Shown one piece after another: positions 26,701 to 39,646 of a DNA stretch of 64,000 nt (positions are counted from its first letter, which is position 1; each line of letters starts with the position of its first letter). The translations under genes and the position numbers were made by a program. The notes beneath the pieces are model-generated. The model searched no databases. It was given only the letters and a program-made list of their open reading frames with translations, and had not been told where the DNA came from. Location of the stretch: NCBI RefSeq assembly GCF_040054535.1, contig NC_090779.1:22123001-22187000 (forward strand), written 5' to 3'. This DNA is from Antennarius striatus. Taxonomy: Eukaryota > Chordata > Actinopteri > Lophiiformes > Antennariidae.

Positions 26701-29700
26701 CACTTATTTTCTCGATTTGAACACAAAATACCAGCCACAAAGGATGATATATTTTTGTAGATGAGTTTAACGGTCCTCATGCCGTCATTCTTTCATAGAG
26801 CATCCTTGAAATAGAATTAAAATGAAATAAATGATGAAATCTAGAGTCTCATAAATCTGAACAACAACAGCATCTCTTCATAACAACATCTACATAAAGG
26901 CGTTTCCTCAGCGACAGCTGCTCTGAACACAGGCCGGTCAGTGGATTTAAGTTTGATGGATCCTTATCCTGTTATTAGAAGGAACCCATGAGCTCTTAAT
27001 CTACAAAGATTGCATATTTTTTAGCTCCTGTTTGTGACTTTATTCTCTTTATTCCACGCTGATGACGTTTCCGATAATGATTTTGTCTGTCCCTCTGTCA
27101 GCTGACTGCAAAGAACATCCAGTGCATGCGGACCCTTCTGAACCTGGCTCACTGCCACGGGGCCGTCCTGGGCTCCTCCTGGCAGCTGGTTCTGGCGACG
27201 CTGCAGGTACTCCTTCCACCTGGTGACAGACGTGTTTTTACTGAACTATTCCTTTAAAGTCAAGAATTCATCAGTTGTTATTGAATAGCTCATGCCAATC
27301 CAGCTCATTTCCATGCCTTTCGCTCCTGTGTCTGGTATTTTTAATCTACTTTAAATTAAACCTGTAGTTGTTTTTTTTTTACTGCATCTGTTGTCTTCCC
27401 GGGCCAAAACATCCCAGTCTGGTTGAAGAGTAATTACAAATTACTCTGAATTATCATCACAATTATGTTACACATTTTCACTGCAACTCATTACTGCAGG
27501 TTTTTGACCTCCTCTCGCCTGCATGGAACTTTTTCACCTGTTTTTTTTTTCATTCAAATTAGCTGAAATCCTGAGCTGTATTATCACAGACTGGCATCTG
27601 TCAGGAGTCAGCCAGGATCTCAGACGCCACCAGCAGGCTTCAGGCGAAATGAATTTTATACATGCATAAATGAATATTTGAAATGCTTATGAGACGAGAG
27701 ATGATCCGCCAAGAATCATCTTGTCATGCTAGACTGTCAGTGTGATGTCTACCTGTAACAGAACCAGACCAGAGCCCGTTGGATTTCAGTCTAATCAGAC
27801 GGATCTCATTAGAATTTTTTTACTGCCATTAATTTTATGGAGAATGGGTTCAGCTCTTTCTGAACTCCTTTCTTTGCTCCCCCCAGCACTTGGTGTGGAT
27901 CCTGGGGCTGAAGCCAGGCGTGGGCGGGGCCCTGAAGCCAGGCAGGGCCGTGGAGGGCCCCACCACGGTGAGTTTTGTGTGAACGTTGTTGAGCATGTGG
28001 AGATTTCTGGTTGAAGGTGATGAGCTAACTGCAGCGTTCTGGTTTAATTCAAACAGGTGCTGACCACAGCTGTGATGACCGACCTTCCTGTCATCTCCAA
28101 CATCCTCTCCAGACTCTTCGAGAGCTCCCAGTAAGGACCAATCCGTAGATACTTTTAAGAAGCATCTGATCATATTTGCAGATGATACAAGGAAACATTC
28201 TCAATCAGTAAATAAAATACAGAAGGTTTTGTGTGAGGCACAAGTGATTAAATTTTAGTCTCAAGTTGGAATCCTTTTCCATCTTCATCACTGAAGAACA
28301 TTGATTCCTGTTAAGAATCTGACCTCCTCATGGTAACAGCTATTCACGTCAGTCAAGCATATTAGGTATATGTAACAATAAGCATACCAAATACATTTAA
28401 TTATAAGCTTGATCAATGTTTGGTGTGATTTAGGTACCTGGATGATGTGTCGCTGCATCACCTGATCAACGCTCTCTGTTCACTGTCCTTGGAAGCCATG
28501 GAGATGGCTTATGGAAACAATAAGGTGAAGATGATTTTATTCTGATGTGTTTGATTACTGTTTGTCTTTCATTCAACTTGAATGTATTCAGTGTTACAAG
28601 ATGTTTCATTTGATCCATTTCAGGAGCCGTCTCTCTTCGCTGTGGCAAAGCTTCTGGAGACGGGTCTGGTTAACATGGACCGGATAGAGATCCTGTGGAG
28701 GCCTTTAACCGGACACTTGCTGGAGGTAACATCTCTAGAGGAGCAGACGAGGAGCTGAGCTTTAAAACATCACGATTCATTCACACTCTGAAAGACTGAA
28801 CTCACTGAAGGTCAAACAGAATCATCATTTGGTTATTTTTATTTTTTAAATTATTTCTCCAAGTAGTTTTCTGCCACAGTTGATTTACATTTTTTAACTC
28901 CTGATGGTTGTCATAGCAAGCTTATTTACTCACACATTGAATCAGGATTTATGAGATGTTAGTGTTCATGACCTTTAATTTACTTCAACATTAGAAAGAT
29001 CTCTGCCTCTCCTCTTCCTCTCTCTTTTTGTTCTCTCTTTCTGTCTCCTCCTCTTGTTGCACCTTCAGGTAACAGGGTTTAGTAAACTAATGTATGGATT
29101 TTTGAGTGTATCTTATGTCTGTTTTATTATTATTTATTGGGTTAAGAGCTTTTCTTTATCTCTTTTCTCTTTTGCACTCCTGTCTGTCTTGCAGAAGGTA
29201 AGCTCAGATCCCTGCTCTGTAACTTGAATGTCCCGCCTCTTCTTTCTCCCCACCAATCCAGTCTCTCTCTGCATCAACGTTGTAACGTTGTCGATGTGTC
29301 ACACGATACGACTGTCCCAATCCAGAATGTGTCTGTGTGCTTTGCTAGCAGTGTTGGTGACATTCTTGTGTGCAGTGGAGAGGCCTGATTGATCATCTGA
29401 AACTAGATTAAAGCATCAATCAAACGCTGCTCGTCTTACTGTTTAGGATTTTGTGGATTCAGATTGGCCTCGTGTGTTTCTACACCAGCTTTCATGATTC
29501 CAGTCTGTCACAGGATTGCTGCTGTCACAGGGCTTCTCGCTCTCGGGTTCACTTCTCCCACTGGTTTCACATCCGCTGTGAACACTGCTGGGAAAATCAA
29601 CAACTGCATCCGATTGGCTTGCTGTGTCTGCATTTGAGTGTGTATGTGATATGTCCACAGGTCTGCCAGCACCCCAACTCAAGGATGAGAGAGTGGGGGG

Positions 29701-32700
29701 CCGAGGCGCTGACAGCGCTCATCAAGGCTGGCCTGGCCTACAGGCACGACCCCCCTCTGGCCCTCAATCAGGTACTGAAGGACACCAAATAATTAATGAA
29801 AAACAACAAACAAACACCAGTTTATCAGACAAATGTGTGTCTTTTGTTTTTGTGGATTTCATTTCTGAATATAGCTTCTCATCCTTCTTCTCCTCCCTCT
29901 TCTTTTATCCTTCCTCATCTTCTCCTTTGCTTCTCCTTCTCATTCTTCTTGTGCGATTCATGTTCATCTTTTTCCTCCCCCTTTTCTCCTTCTCCTCCTT
30001 CCTCCTATGGGTGGTTCGTATGAAAACTACAAACTGTTGTGAAGCGTTGATCTTTTTACTGTTTTAGAGACACCGATGTTTTGTTGATCTTTTGCGGTGT
30101 TCATTTTTGACATTTTGAAAAACCTCCTCCACCTCGTCGGTGTGCGTCATGAGAGATAGGACTGTGTGCCGGTCAGGTAGAACGTGAGAAACAAATGTCA
30201 CGCTCACTTTCTTTTGTCGCTCACTGCGACCTTCACCTCGGTGCTGCAGAAGAAGGACGGGAGGCGCTCGGAGCTTATCTGGAGGAGGATGGGGAAGAAC
30301 TTGGCGACAAACACTTCTTCTAAGCTCGTTAAAAACCGTAACGTTTGGGTTTTACATTGCTAAAATATTCTAGTTTTGAATACAGTGATGTCATCTTGTT
30401 GTCTTAAAACGCATGAGAGTTCAGTTATCATATAAGAGAATTGATATTTCACTTGATGAAGGCTGCCATCAGATCCCTAAAGGTGTGCAACTCATAATCG
30501 GTTCCTCAGATTGCTTATATTTTCATTTGTATCCCTAGTTGGTGACTTTCATGTTGTTTTGCTCATTCCGGTTCTTCTCTCCGGTTGCAGGGGCATCTTC
30601 GTCCCGGGCCTGACATTTTCTACTCCACGATTTGTGCTATTAGCAGCTGGTGATTTTTTTTTTTTTTTTGTGGAAAATTAACAAATTCGCTTTTCAGAAT
30701 TAACATACCTTCATTTAATTTGACTTCCAACCAAATTATCTGCGTTTGAATTGCACTTAAATAATCCGGGATGTTCATGGCTATAGATGCTTGTCAAAGA
30801 GACGATCACCTCAAGACATAAACAGCTGGTGGCGCTGCAGGCTACAGGAGCACTCCACTCCTATCAGAGAGAGATGATATCATTAATGAGGTCTGCCAGA
30901 TGTCGATCAGGTGGAAAACGGCATCAAAGTAGCCATGAAAACATGACATCGATTTCCTATCCAGCTGCTTTTACTGATGAAAGGAAGCCATTCTGACCAT
31001 TATAAAAAAATCATTTATTAATAAGTTAAATGGAACCTTTTCACCCCTCAGCGGCTGCAGCTTCTGCTGCTGAACCCCTTGAAGGAGCTGTCCAACGTGC
31101 TGCACGCAGACATCCGGCAGAAACAGCTGGAGAGCGTCCTGCAGATCCTTCAGAGCCAGGGGGACAGCCTAGGGCCCGGCTGGCCCCTCGTCCTGGGTGT
31201 CATCGGAGCCATCCGGAATGATCAAGGGTAAGAAGACCAGATTGATGAAAGAACACATTTTACTGACAGTAAACATGTCAAATGTTATGAAATCCCCAGA
31301 TCATTAAGAACTGTTCATTATATGCAAATATTTTATTTTTTGACTCTTTTTCTTTCCAGCGAGTCGTTGATCCGAACTGCCTTCCAGTGCCTGCAGCTGG
31401 TGGTGACGGACTTTCTACCCACCATGCCTTGCACGTGCCTCCAGATAGTTGTGGATGTCGCTGGGAGCTTTGGCCTGCAGAACCAGGAGCTCAACATCAG
31501 CCTCACCTCCATCGGCCTGCTGGTGAGTTCACGGATTCTCAGCTGATGAATGTCAGACGTCATCACAGAGACATTCATGAACTGCTCTGTGGAGCTTCTG
31601 AGATGCCACCAGTGGAATTCCCAGGTGTGAATGTGTCACCATAGAGGCGTGCTAACAGAGAATGTAGGAATGTAAATGAAAATAATCCTGCCTGACATAC
31701 AGTATTATTGTTTTGCATCATTTGATCTCATTTGGCAGCACTTAACTACTCTGCTGACATTTCATAGATACTTTATACATTATTCAGGACATGAAAACCC
31801 TGATATTGATCTGCGGTTTGCAGGATTATTTTTCTTGGAGTGTGGCGGTTCTTGCAAGATTACTTTATGGTAATAGGATAGCAGTACTGCCTGAAGCGCT
31901 TTCCCCCAACCTTCATGTCCAATTTATGCCCCTTGCATTCTCACCCCACAGTGGAACATTTCAGACTACTTCTTCCAAAGAGGCGAAGCCATCACGGAGG
32001 AGCTGGAGAGGGAGGAGGCGGCTCTGCAGAAGCAAGCCCAGGAAAAAGGAGAGCCGCTGAACAGGCCCTTCCACCCTGCCCCGCCTTTCGATTGCCTGTG
32101 GTTGTGCCTCTACGCCAAGCTGGGAGAGTTGTGTGTCGACCCACGGCCTGCCGTGCGTAAAAGTGCTGGCCAAACGTTGTTCTCTACCATCGCTGCCCAC
32201 GGGACCCTGCTGCAACAGCCAACATGGCACATCGTGGTCTGGAAGGTAGTGAGAAAGTTCCCTTTTCATTCGCTTTAGTTGTGCGGGAGGAGGAATTGGA
32301 ATAAAAAGTTTCATTCCTTGCTAATGTATCAAAGCTAACAAGGTGGCAACCTTCCTGTCACCTACAGGTGCTGTTCCATCTGTTAGACTGCGTGAGGACG
32401 TCTTCCACCACAGCAGACAAAGAGAAGATCGAGTCCGGCGGAGGAAACATCCTCATCCACCACTCACGCGACACAGCTGAGAAGCAGTGGGCGGAGACGT
32501 GGGTGCTGACGCTAGCTGGGGTTGCGCGCATCTTCAACACGAGGCGGTATCTCCTCCAACAGCTAAGTAAGCATCATGAAGTCTGACAGACTCCGATTTA
32601 TAAAGGTCCCCCATAGAATAGAAATCTTTTTCAAATCAGAGTCTACAAATCCTACGTGGAGCTTCGCAGCTAAACGGTTTTGCAATGTGGATCTGTACGA

Positions 32701-35700
32701 CAATAAATGTTAACATTTAGGCACCCCTGTGATTCTCAAAGTTTTTATCTGTTCCAAACTGACCCCGGCCCCACATCAGAGAAGGGAAAAGTTATGTGGC
32801 CCTTACATGAAAAAGTTTGGAGACCCCTGGCCTTGAACAATGACTCTATGCAGCTTGTGAAGCGTAATCCATGTCCACATCTCAAGAGTCTTTCTTTAGC
32901 TAAGGTGGTTTCAGCTGTTTTTTTAGAATGCTGCAGGACTCCAGCATTATAATCTCGAGTAGACGATGACGTTCCTGAAAATCTCTGTCCTGAAATCCGT
33001 ACTTCGGTGCTGCTCATATCAAAAGTCTAGACATGGCACAGCTGTTCTGGTGGTATTAGTGTGCGTTCTGTCGTGTTCAGCTCCGTGTAGACAAGATTAA
33101 TATTCCAGGGAGATATGAATGATAAAACACGAGCTCCTCATTAGCTACTCTCATCGCTCTCTGCAGTGCTAGATTACAAGAGGTGACTCATAACAAGCAG
33201 CACATTCCAAGATTTAATGTCACTTAGAAGAAAGCTGCTCCTCCGACACACACAACCGAGATCAAATAAATATTGTGCGGCAGCAGCGTCTGTGATGTAG
33301 ACCTGCTTCCTTTTCTCACTGCGTGGCTTCCTGTCTGTCTGTTGATGTACTGTTAGCGACCAGAGCTAACCGATGTTAATCCATTCCTTTCAGGTGATTT
33401 TTTTGAGGCCTGGGAGGTTCTGCTGAACCACATCCAATCAGCCGCTCTCAGCAAAAACAACGAGGTCTCATTGGCCGCCCTCAAGAGCTTTCAAGAGATC
33501 CTTCAGATCGTCATGCCCGTGAAAGACTCGGACAAGGCAGCTGACGCGTTCGCTGCCATGGGCGTTCCCCCGGTCCTCATTGACCCCCTCTCAGCGTCTG
33601 GTCCAGGCAGACCCCTGGTGCGTTCAGACTCACTGGTGGAGAGGCTGACGCGCTACAACGGTGCCGAGCTGCAGGCCCCTCCCCCGGGGGAGGAGTCAGC
33701 GTTAGAAGACTCAGCGCTGTGGTGGTCAGCGTGGAACACGTGGTATCGGACTGGTACGGACAGCACCAGCCCCCCCAGCGGCCCGACAGAGAAGCTGTTT
33801 TTCATCCCCAGCCAGCCCTTCCTCACGGCGCTGATCCAGATCTTCCCAGCGCTCTACCAGCACATTAAAGCCAACTTCAGCATGGAGGACCTGAAGAAGC
33901 TGGGGGTCATCCTCCACGGGGCGGTGTCAGTGCCCATCAGCAGCGACGCCTCGCCCTTCATCCTCCCATCCTACACCGAGGCGGTGCTCACCAGCCTCCA
34001 GGAAGCCGTGCTCACCTCTCTGGACGTTTTACAGAAGGTAGGTCAAAAGTTAGCATCACAGTTTAAAGGCTTTGTATGATTTAATCCACCCCCCCCCCAC
34101 ATCACAGGCCAGTAAACACAAGTGGGTTGAATATGATTTAACAGAAAGAAAGAAAGAACACAAGGTTCAAGCTGTTAACATCAGAGAAATGAGGAATCGA
34201 ATACACCAAACATTTATGCCACATACAGTGTCACTGAGGAAAAGACAGGAGACAGAGCTGGAGGTAGCAGAGATGAAGATGCTGAGGTTCTCTCTGGGAG
34301 TGACCAGGAAGGATAGGATCAGGATTGAGTACATCAGAGGGACAGCACATGTTAGAGGTTTTGGAGATAAAGTCAGAGAGGCCAGACTGAGATGGTTTGG
34401 ACATGTCCAGAGGAGAGATAGTGAATATATTGGTAGAAGGATGCTGAGTTTTGAACTGCCAGGCAGGAGGCCTAGAGGAAGACCAAAGAAGAAGTTTATG
34501 GATTGAGAGAAGAGGATGCAAAGGACAGGGTTAGATGGAAGCAAATGATTCGCTGTGGCGACCCCTGAAGGGAAAAGCCGAAAGGAAAAAAAGAAGAAGA
34601 AGAACAGACTGATGATGTCATTGGAGTAGGTGGTCCTTCGACCCGGGACCCATGAGGTCACATGCTAACAGATACTGGTCCAAATCGGTTGTAATTATTG
34701 ATCACATATGAATTTAAATTATTATATTACATAAGTGGAGTGTAAACATTCACATTTTATGCTGTGGTTTTTTTTATGTGAATAAATTAAGTGTGATTTA
34801 TTACAGCAGACAAAGTGATTCATTAGAAGTGCATTTCTGTTATGTGTAATATTTCATAATAAACAGCTGAATAAGCATGTTGTTTATGAACGATTGCACC
34901 TACATGTGACTTTAAATTTATGAGCTCAGATTAGATGAAAGATCAGACTAAAAGGCTCTAAGTCGTTATTTTGTGTGTCTATTGTTTGTCTCCTGGTGGC
35001 TGTTATCCTTTAAGACACTATCTGATTCCTGCCAGTTTCACAAATGACAAAGAGAAGTGTCAGATGTTTGAACTGAAGCTGAAGCCAGCCTGTTAAGTCA
35101 TGTGATGTGCGGTCCTGTGACATCATCGGTGTTTGTTCCTCCGTTCCCTGCTGTAGGCCATCTGTGTGGGTCCGGAGAACCTGCAGGTCATGTACCCGGC
35201 CATCTTCCAACAGCTGCTCCTCTTCGTGGAGTTCTCCTGCAAACCTCCTCAGTACGGCAGGATGGAAACCAAACACGTGGCCAATGCCAAATACAACCAG
35301 GTAAAGGGGGGGGGGTCGCATCCACGACACAAACCTTTATTTGTTACATTTTGATTTTTATCGCCTGAATCTTCAGTCGTCCTGAGAAGCCATCCTTTCT
35401 TGTTGTTGCCCCTGCCCTCCCCCCATGAGCTTGGCAGGCTCCCCTCAGCCCCCGCCACCCCCTAGGATGTATTTTCCATCATGTTCCCTCTGTTTTGCTT
35501 CATTTTGCTTGTTCACCAGAGTTTCCACCAGGAGAGGTTGTCATGACGATCTGTCCCACCGTCATGACGGTTAATAGAACATGTCAGAACCAGTTCTCGG
35601 TTCTGTACCGATACCTTTATGAGATGCTGTGTTAAACTGTTCACTGGTGCTGTTCTTTCAGACTTGACAGGCCCAAAAGATGCAGTATCAGCAGCGTTAT

Positions 35701-38700
35701 TTTCAAAAGCGTATTAATGAATGATTCATTGTTGAAAAGCAGGACTTTGCTGCTCTATTTCCTCCAGAAAAACACTGTAAGCTTCTCAAACAGAGCACCG
35801 ACTTATTAATGTGTGACGCTTTTCATCAGTCTCCGGTTATCTCCTCAAAACTTCACAGCGTACTTAACGTTTTTCTTCAAACTGAGACCTCCTCTCCGCT
35901 GCTTCTTTCTTCAAGATTAATATCAGGATAAATCTGATATTTGTGAGCGTAGAGCTGACAAACTCATGTTAGCTAACATTGAAAATCAATTTTCTTCTTC
36001 TGCCCGGAGGGGTGGGGGTCAGCCTTCAGTTCCCTGGTGGAAACCCTGGACTTCATTTACAAAAGAACTTTGTCAACACAACAAATAATTCATTCTCATT
36101 TATAGGTTTTGATGACGGTGTCTGTTTGTGTTCTTGTAACCTATAAATCCAATCCTTGCTTTGCCTCCTGGGGGGTAGTGAAAGTCATCTTGCTCCATCC
36201 ATCGTCGGCAGGTTGCAATCATTACGCTAAACGTTATCCGTTTGTCGAGCATGTGGGGCCCAGACTCTTTCGATCCTGGACTCTGTGATTGATTGGAATC
36301 CCTTTAAATAGTTTCAGTCAGAGGATCAAACCGAACCCCCCACCCAGCAGACGGAAGCTCTGGGTGGTCTCTATTACATATTATTGTTAGCCTCAGAGGT
36401 CCTGGATGCTAAGGCTGTTTACTTTTGTTTATCCAGCGTCATCACTGCACATTCACTGCACCCTGATCACCAGTTTAATTGCGATCTTCTCTCATTTTGT
36501 TTCTTGGTTCTGGATTACCGTAGATCCAGCTGTTTGCTCCGGTGAGTTCTGTCCCTTCCTTCAGCCCCTTCCTTTAATTTCACTAAGATGTGCCTGAATG
36601 GTGGTGACCTGCCCTCTGCGCTAGATGAGACGCCACATCATAAAACCGTCTCTCATCTGCGTCTCTCACCCACTCCACCCCCCACTCCCTCTCTGCCTCC
36701 CACTAACTGGTGGTCATGCCTCTGTGTGCACTGCCCCTGTGCCACTCCACCTTCTCTGACTTTTGTGATTTTGGTGATGCTCGTACGCACAATCGTGATT
36801 CTGTTTCCTTAAAGACACACTTTGTTGCATCAAATTGTTTTGGGGCTTTTTTGGTTATTCATCTGAACAGTGTGACCTGTGTGCTGATCCAAAGTGTGTC
36901 TTTAAAACTTGCTTTCAGTGTGGCCTCAGCAGCAGGGTTCTGGTCGCTGTGTTTGGTCTCTTGTTAAATCCTTTTGTCTCCACAGGCGGAGTGGGTTGCC
37001 TTAAACTACGTGCCCTTTGCTGAGCGTTCCTTGGAGGTGGTGGTGGATCTGTACCACAAGACGGCGTGCCATAAAGCCGTCATCAATGAGAAGGTCCTGC
37101 AGAGCATCATTAAGGTATTACAAAAAAAAATGACCCTCGCTGTCAATCCCAGTTCTTCACCTTGTGATGTTTTTTTTGTCTGGAAGTTGTGGAGGTGCTG
37201 TTTTCCTTTGGTCTCAGCTTGAGTTTTTATTGGCCGCTCACGGAGCTGCAGCTGTTATCGAGCCTTGCAGCGGCTGTAAAGTGTGGAGCGATGCTATGAA
37301 AAGATTTTGTCATTTGAAGTGCATTAACACAATTTCACATTTGGGGGAGGTAAATAATTGTGTCTCGGCCGACTTTATCTTATTTCTTTGGCTTTTGATG
37401 CATGTTGACATTCAGGTGTTAGCCAAGCCGATTGTTGGTCTGATGCATCGGAGCCCTGCGCACTGTCAGGTTAACCCTAAATGTTCTGGCTCACTGACAG
37501 TAAAAAAGATTCCCATCACTCTTCAAAAACTCCGGACTCATGTCTGTGGTTGTGTCTCGCCTCGGCGTCCAATAACAGGCAGTTTCCAGACATCTTCAGC
37601 AGTCTGTCACCAAAGCTGAAGACGTCTAGCACAGGTTATCCGGTTTCTCACACCTGCGTCTCGCTGCTGCTTTCCCACAGTGAAACCTTAAACTGAGAGT
37701 TAATTTGGCAAGAAGCTGTGGAGAAATGTTGGTCCCCACCCTTTTTTGTCTCCACAACAAAAAGGGGATATTTTTAAAATCACAACCTTGGGGACGCCAG
37801 CTGTTCTCTGACAGATAACTGAAAGATGACTTCATACTTCTGGTCTATCGGGTGAAACTCGAACAGGACCGCTGGTGGTTCACCTTGTTCGTTAAAGTCT
37901 TTCCACATTTTAGAATTGAGGTGAAAGGATTTTAGCTTTAGGGTTTTTTCAGTCAGTCTCATTTCTGTTGCCGTCTCTTTTTTGTCTTCTCTTTGCCCCC
38001 CAGACTTTACGGATGCCCCTGGGTTTGAAGTACGCCTGTCCGTCAGAGACTACCTGGAAGCTCGCCGTGTCATCTCTGCTCAAGGTGCTATCTATAGGGC
38101 TGCCGGTTGCACGGCAGCACGCCTCATCTGGGAAGTTCGACACCATGTGGCCAGAGCTCGCCAATGCCTTCGAAGACTTCCTCTTTACCAAGAGGTACAG
38201 ACAGTCTGAAAGGAGCAGCCCAACCAAAAATAAAAGTCAGACATTGTTTACGAACGCAGAGTCGTTCAAAACGTTCTCAACAACTCATCTGGACGGGGAC
38301 TTGAATTGTCATCTTTGGGTGGACTGATCCTTTAATGAGACATCGTGCCAGAGTTGGACGCCCCGAGCACCAAACTAATTTTCCTGGTTTTCTTTTGTAG
38401 CACACCTCCAGACAACGTCTCCATCCAGGAGTTCCAGAAGAATGAAGCCGTTGATGTCGAGGTATAAATTCCTGCTCCGTGTTCTCATCGTGTCAGCAGG
38501 ACTCTGTGAGGAAGGCAGCATCTTCATCGTTGTGTCTTCTTTTCAGGTGGTGCAGCTGATCAGCACAGAGATTTTACCGTTTGCCAATTTTATTCCCAAA
38601 GACTTCGTTGGTCAGATTATGGCGATGCTCAACAGAGGCTCCATTCATTCACAGTCTCCCTCGTTCACAGGTAAGGTTTTGTTGTTTACTTGCATTTGTA

Positions 38701-39646
38701 ACCATTTTGGTAAGACATAGTCTAATGAGTGTCTTTCTCTCACAGAGGCGGAGATCGACGTCCGCATGAGGGAGGAGTTCTCAAAGGTGTGTTTTGAGAC
38801 GTTGCTGCAGTTTTCCTTCAGCAACAAGGTGTCCACCCCTCAGGAGGGCTACATCTCCCGCATGGCACTCTCTGTGCTCCTCAAGAGATCCCAGGACGTC
38901 CTCCGACGGTACGTGGAGGACGAGAGGCTGAGCGGACGCTGCCCCCTGCCCAGGTACCGACACCGACTCTCCTTCCACCGTAACACCTTCAGGTTTAACG
39001 TCCTGGGTGTCTCTTTTCCTGACAAGGGTTTTTCTTTACTTCAGGCAACAGGTGACTGAGATCATCTTCGTCCTGAAAGCAATCAGCACTTTGATGGACT
39101 CACTGAAGAAGACTCAGCCAGAGAATGGTGAGTGTCAAACAGTGTCAGAGACCACTTAGATGCTGGGATGAAAAGAGGCAATAAAATAATGTGGGAAAAA
39201 TGTACGTAGAGTAAAACAAACCTTGACGACCCCACAGGTTTCATCTTTTCTTCTGGTGACGTTCTTCTGTTGATCTGTAGACCAAATTGGGACGTTCTGA
39301 CGTTCTTCAAGATATTTGCATTACCAAACTCATTTACGTACCCCTGTGGGAACTGCATCAAGCAAATGAATTCTTTGATTGCCTCCCATCACAATTTATA
39401 ATCTTCTCCTCCCATCCCTCCCATCCTCACCCCGTCCTCTCTGTTTCCTCCCTGATTGCTTTCTTTTGTTTTCCACCTGCAGTGGACGGCAACACGTGGG
39501 CTCAAGTTATTGCCCTGTACCCCACGCTGGTGGAGTGCATCACCTGCTCTTCCTCCGAGGTGAGCTCCGCCCTGAAGGAGGCCCTGGGGCCCTTCAAAGA
39601 CTTTATGCAGCCGCCCATCTCCAGAGTCCAGAACGGAGAGTCCTGA
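15118..39646 (+). CDS. mon2: MON2, trans-Golgi/endosome trafficking scaffold
   Basis: Thirty-six coding exons giving 1710 residues (human about 1717): 15118-15225, 19219-19282, 19816-19943, 21423-21554, 22266-22395, 22588-22685, 22879-23004, 23120-23314, 23577-23701, 24007-24146, 24230-24383, 24505-24695, 24856-24937, 25687-25868, 26368-26480, 27102-27206, 27887-27967, 28057-28130, 28434-28524, 28624-28725, 29195-29197, 29661-29771, 31052-31227, 31360-31522, 31952-32245, 32368-32566, 33394-34037, 35157-35300, 36524-36541, 36986-37114, 38004-38194, 38401-38461, 38547-38670, 38746-38953, 39045-39127, 39483-39646. All use GT-AG sites and the frame is open throughout. MON2 belongs to the large ARF-GEF relatives with N-terminal DCB and HUS regions and HDS/Mon2_C repeats but no catalytic Sec7 domain. 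It works with Dopey proteins and a P4-ATPase in endosome-to-Golgi transport. Conserved landmarks: start [37 protein letters not shown] (DCB); [40 protein letters not shown] (HUS); C-terminus [14 protein letters not shown]. Variable parts are a Gly/Ala-rich loop across exons 10-11 and the acidic end of exon 12. The identification is certain. Confidence 0.98.
16981..16994. repeat. Poly-C tract in mon2 intron 1
   Basis: An uninterrupted run of about 14 C. A similar C run is at 22134-22145 in intron 4. No function is evident. Confidence 0.85.
20685..20745. repeat. (AC)n microsatellite, mon2 intron 3
   Basis: Pure AC dinucleotide run of about 60 bases. The surrounding 1.5 kb intron holds nothing else recognised. 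Confidence 0.95.
29195..29197 (+). other. mon2: 3-nt micro-exon (AAG, Lys) of mon2
   Basis: The sequence reads as a long pyrimidine tract, then GCAG, then AAG, then GTAAGC. That is a strong acceptor and a strong donor flanking just three bases. Including it adds one Lys between LLE (end of exon 20) and VCQHP (start of exon 22). To my recollection human MON2 has Lys at this place (LLEKVCQHP). Skipping it also keeps the frame, so both forms are possible. Confidence 0.7.
29873..30007. repeat. Pyrimidine-rich tract, mon2 intron
   Basis: About 130 bases of mixed TTCTCC-type sequence, nearly all C/T on the + strand. It lies 0.1 kb after exon 22. Polypurine-polypyrimidine tracts of this kind can form triplex DNA; here it could also be mistaken for a splice polypyrimidine tract. 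Confidence 0.8.
34205..34610 (+). mobile_element. Non-LTR retrotransposon 3' fragment, RTE-like, degenerate
   Basis: An open frame encodes the C-terminal end of a LINE reverse-transcriptase protein (conserved stretches [52 protein letters not shown]). It is followed, after a stop and in another frame, by [20 protein letters not shown] and the 3' tail CTGTGGCGACCCCTGAAGGG ending in AAG-rich sequence. The frame change indicates a small internal deletion. It is 5'-truncated, sense-oriented inside the mon2 intron between 34038 and 35156, and not functional. I assign it to the RTE-like group from memory of the C-terminal motif; the exact fish family is uncertain. Confidence 0.8.
36524..36541 (+). 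other. mon2: 18-nt micro-exon (IQLFAP) of mon2
   Basis: CCGTAG acceptor, 18 coding bases for Ile-Gln-Leu-Phe-Ala-Pro, then GTGAGT. The six residues match the vertebrate MON2 sequence between NAKYNQ and AEWVALNY, so the exon is real. The introns on either side are 1.2 kb and 0.44 kb. Confidence 0.93.

Noticed and set aside
34072..34506. 144-codon frame read as a host gene
   Set aside because: It is the C-terminal part of a LINE reverse-transcriptase protein, truncated and frameshifted.
37164..37619. 151-codon frame downstream of mon2 exon 30
   Set aside because: It is intronic. mon2 continues correctly at 38004 after the donor at 37115, and the frame resembles no protein.
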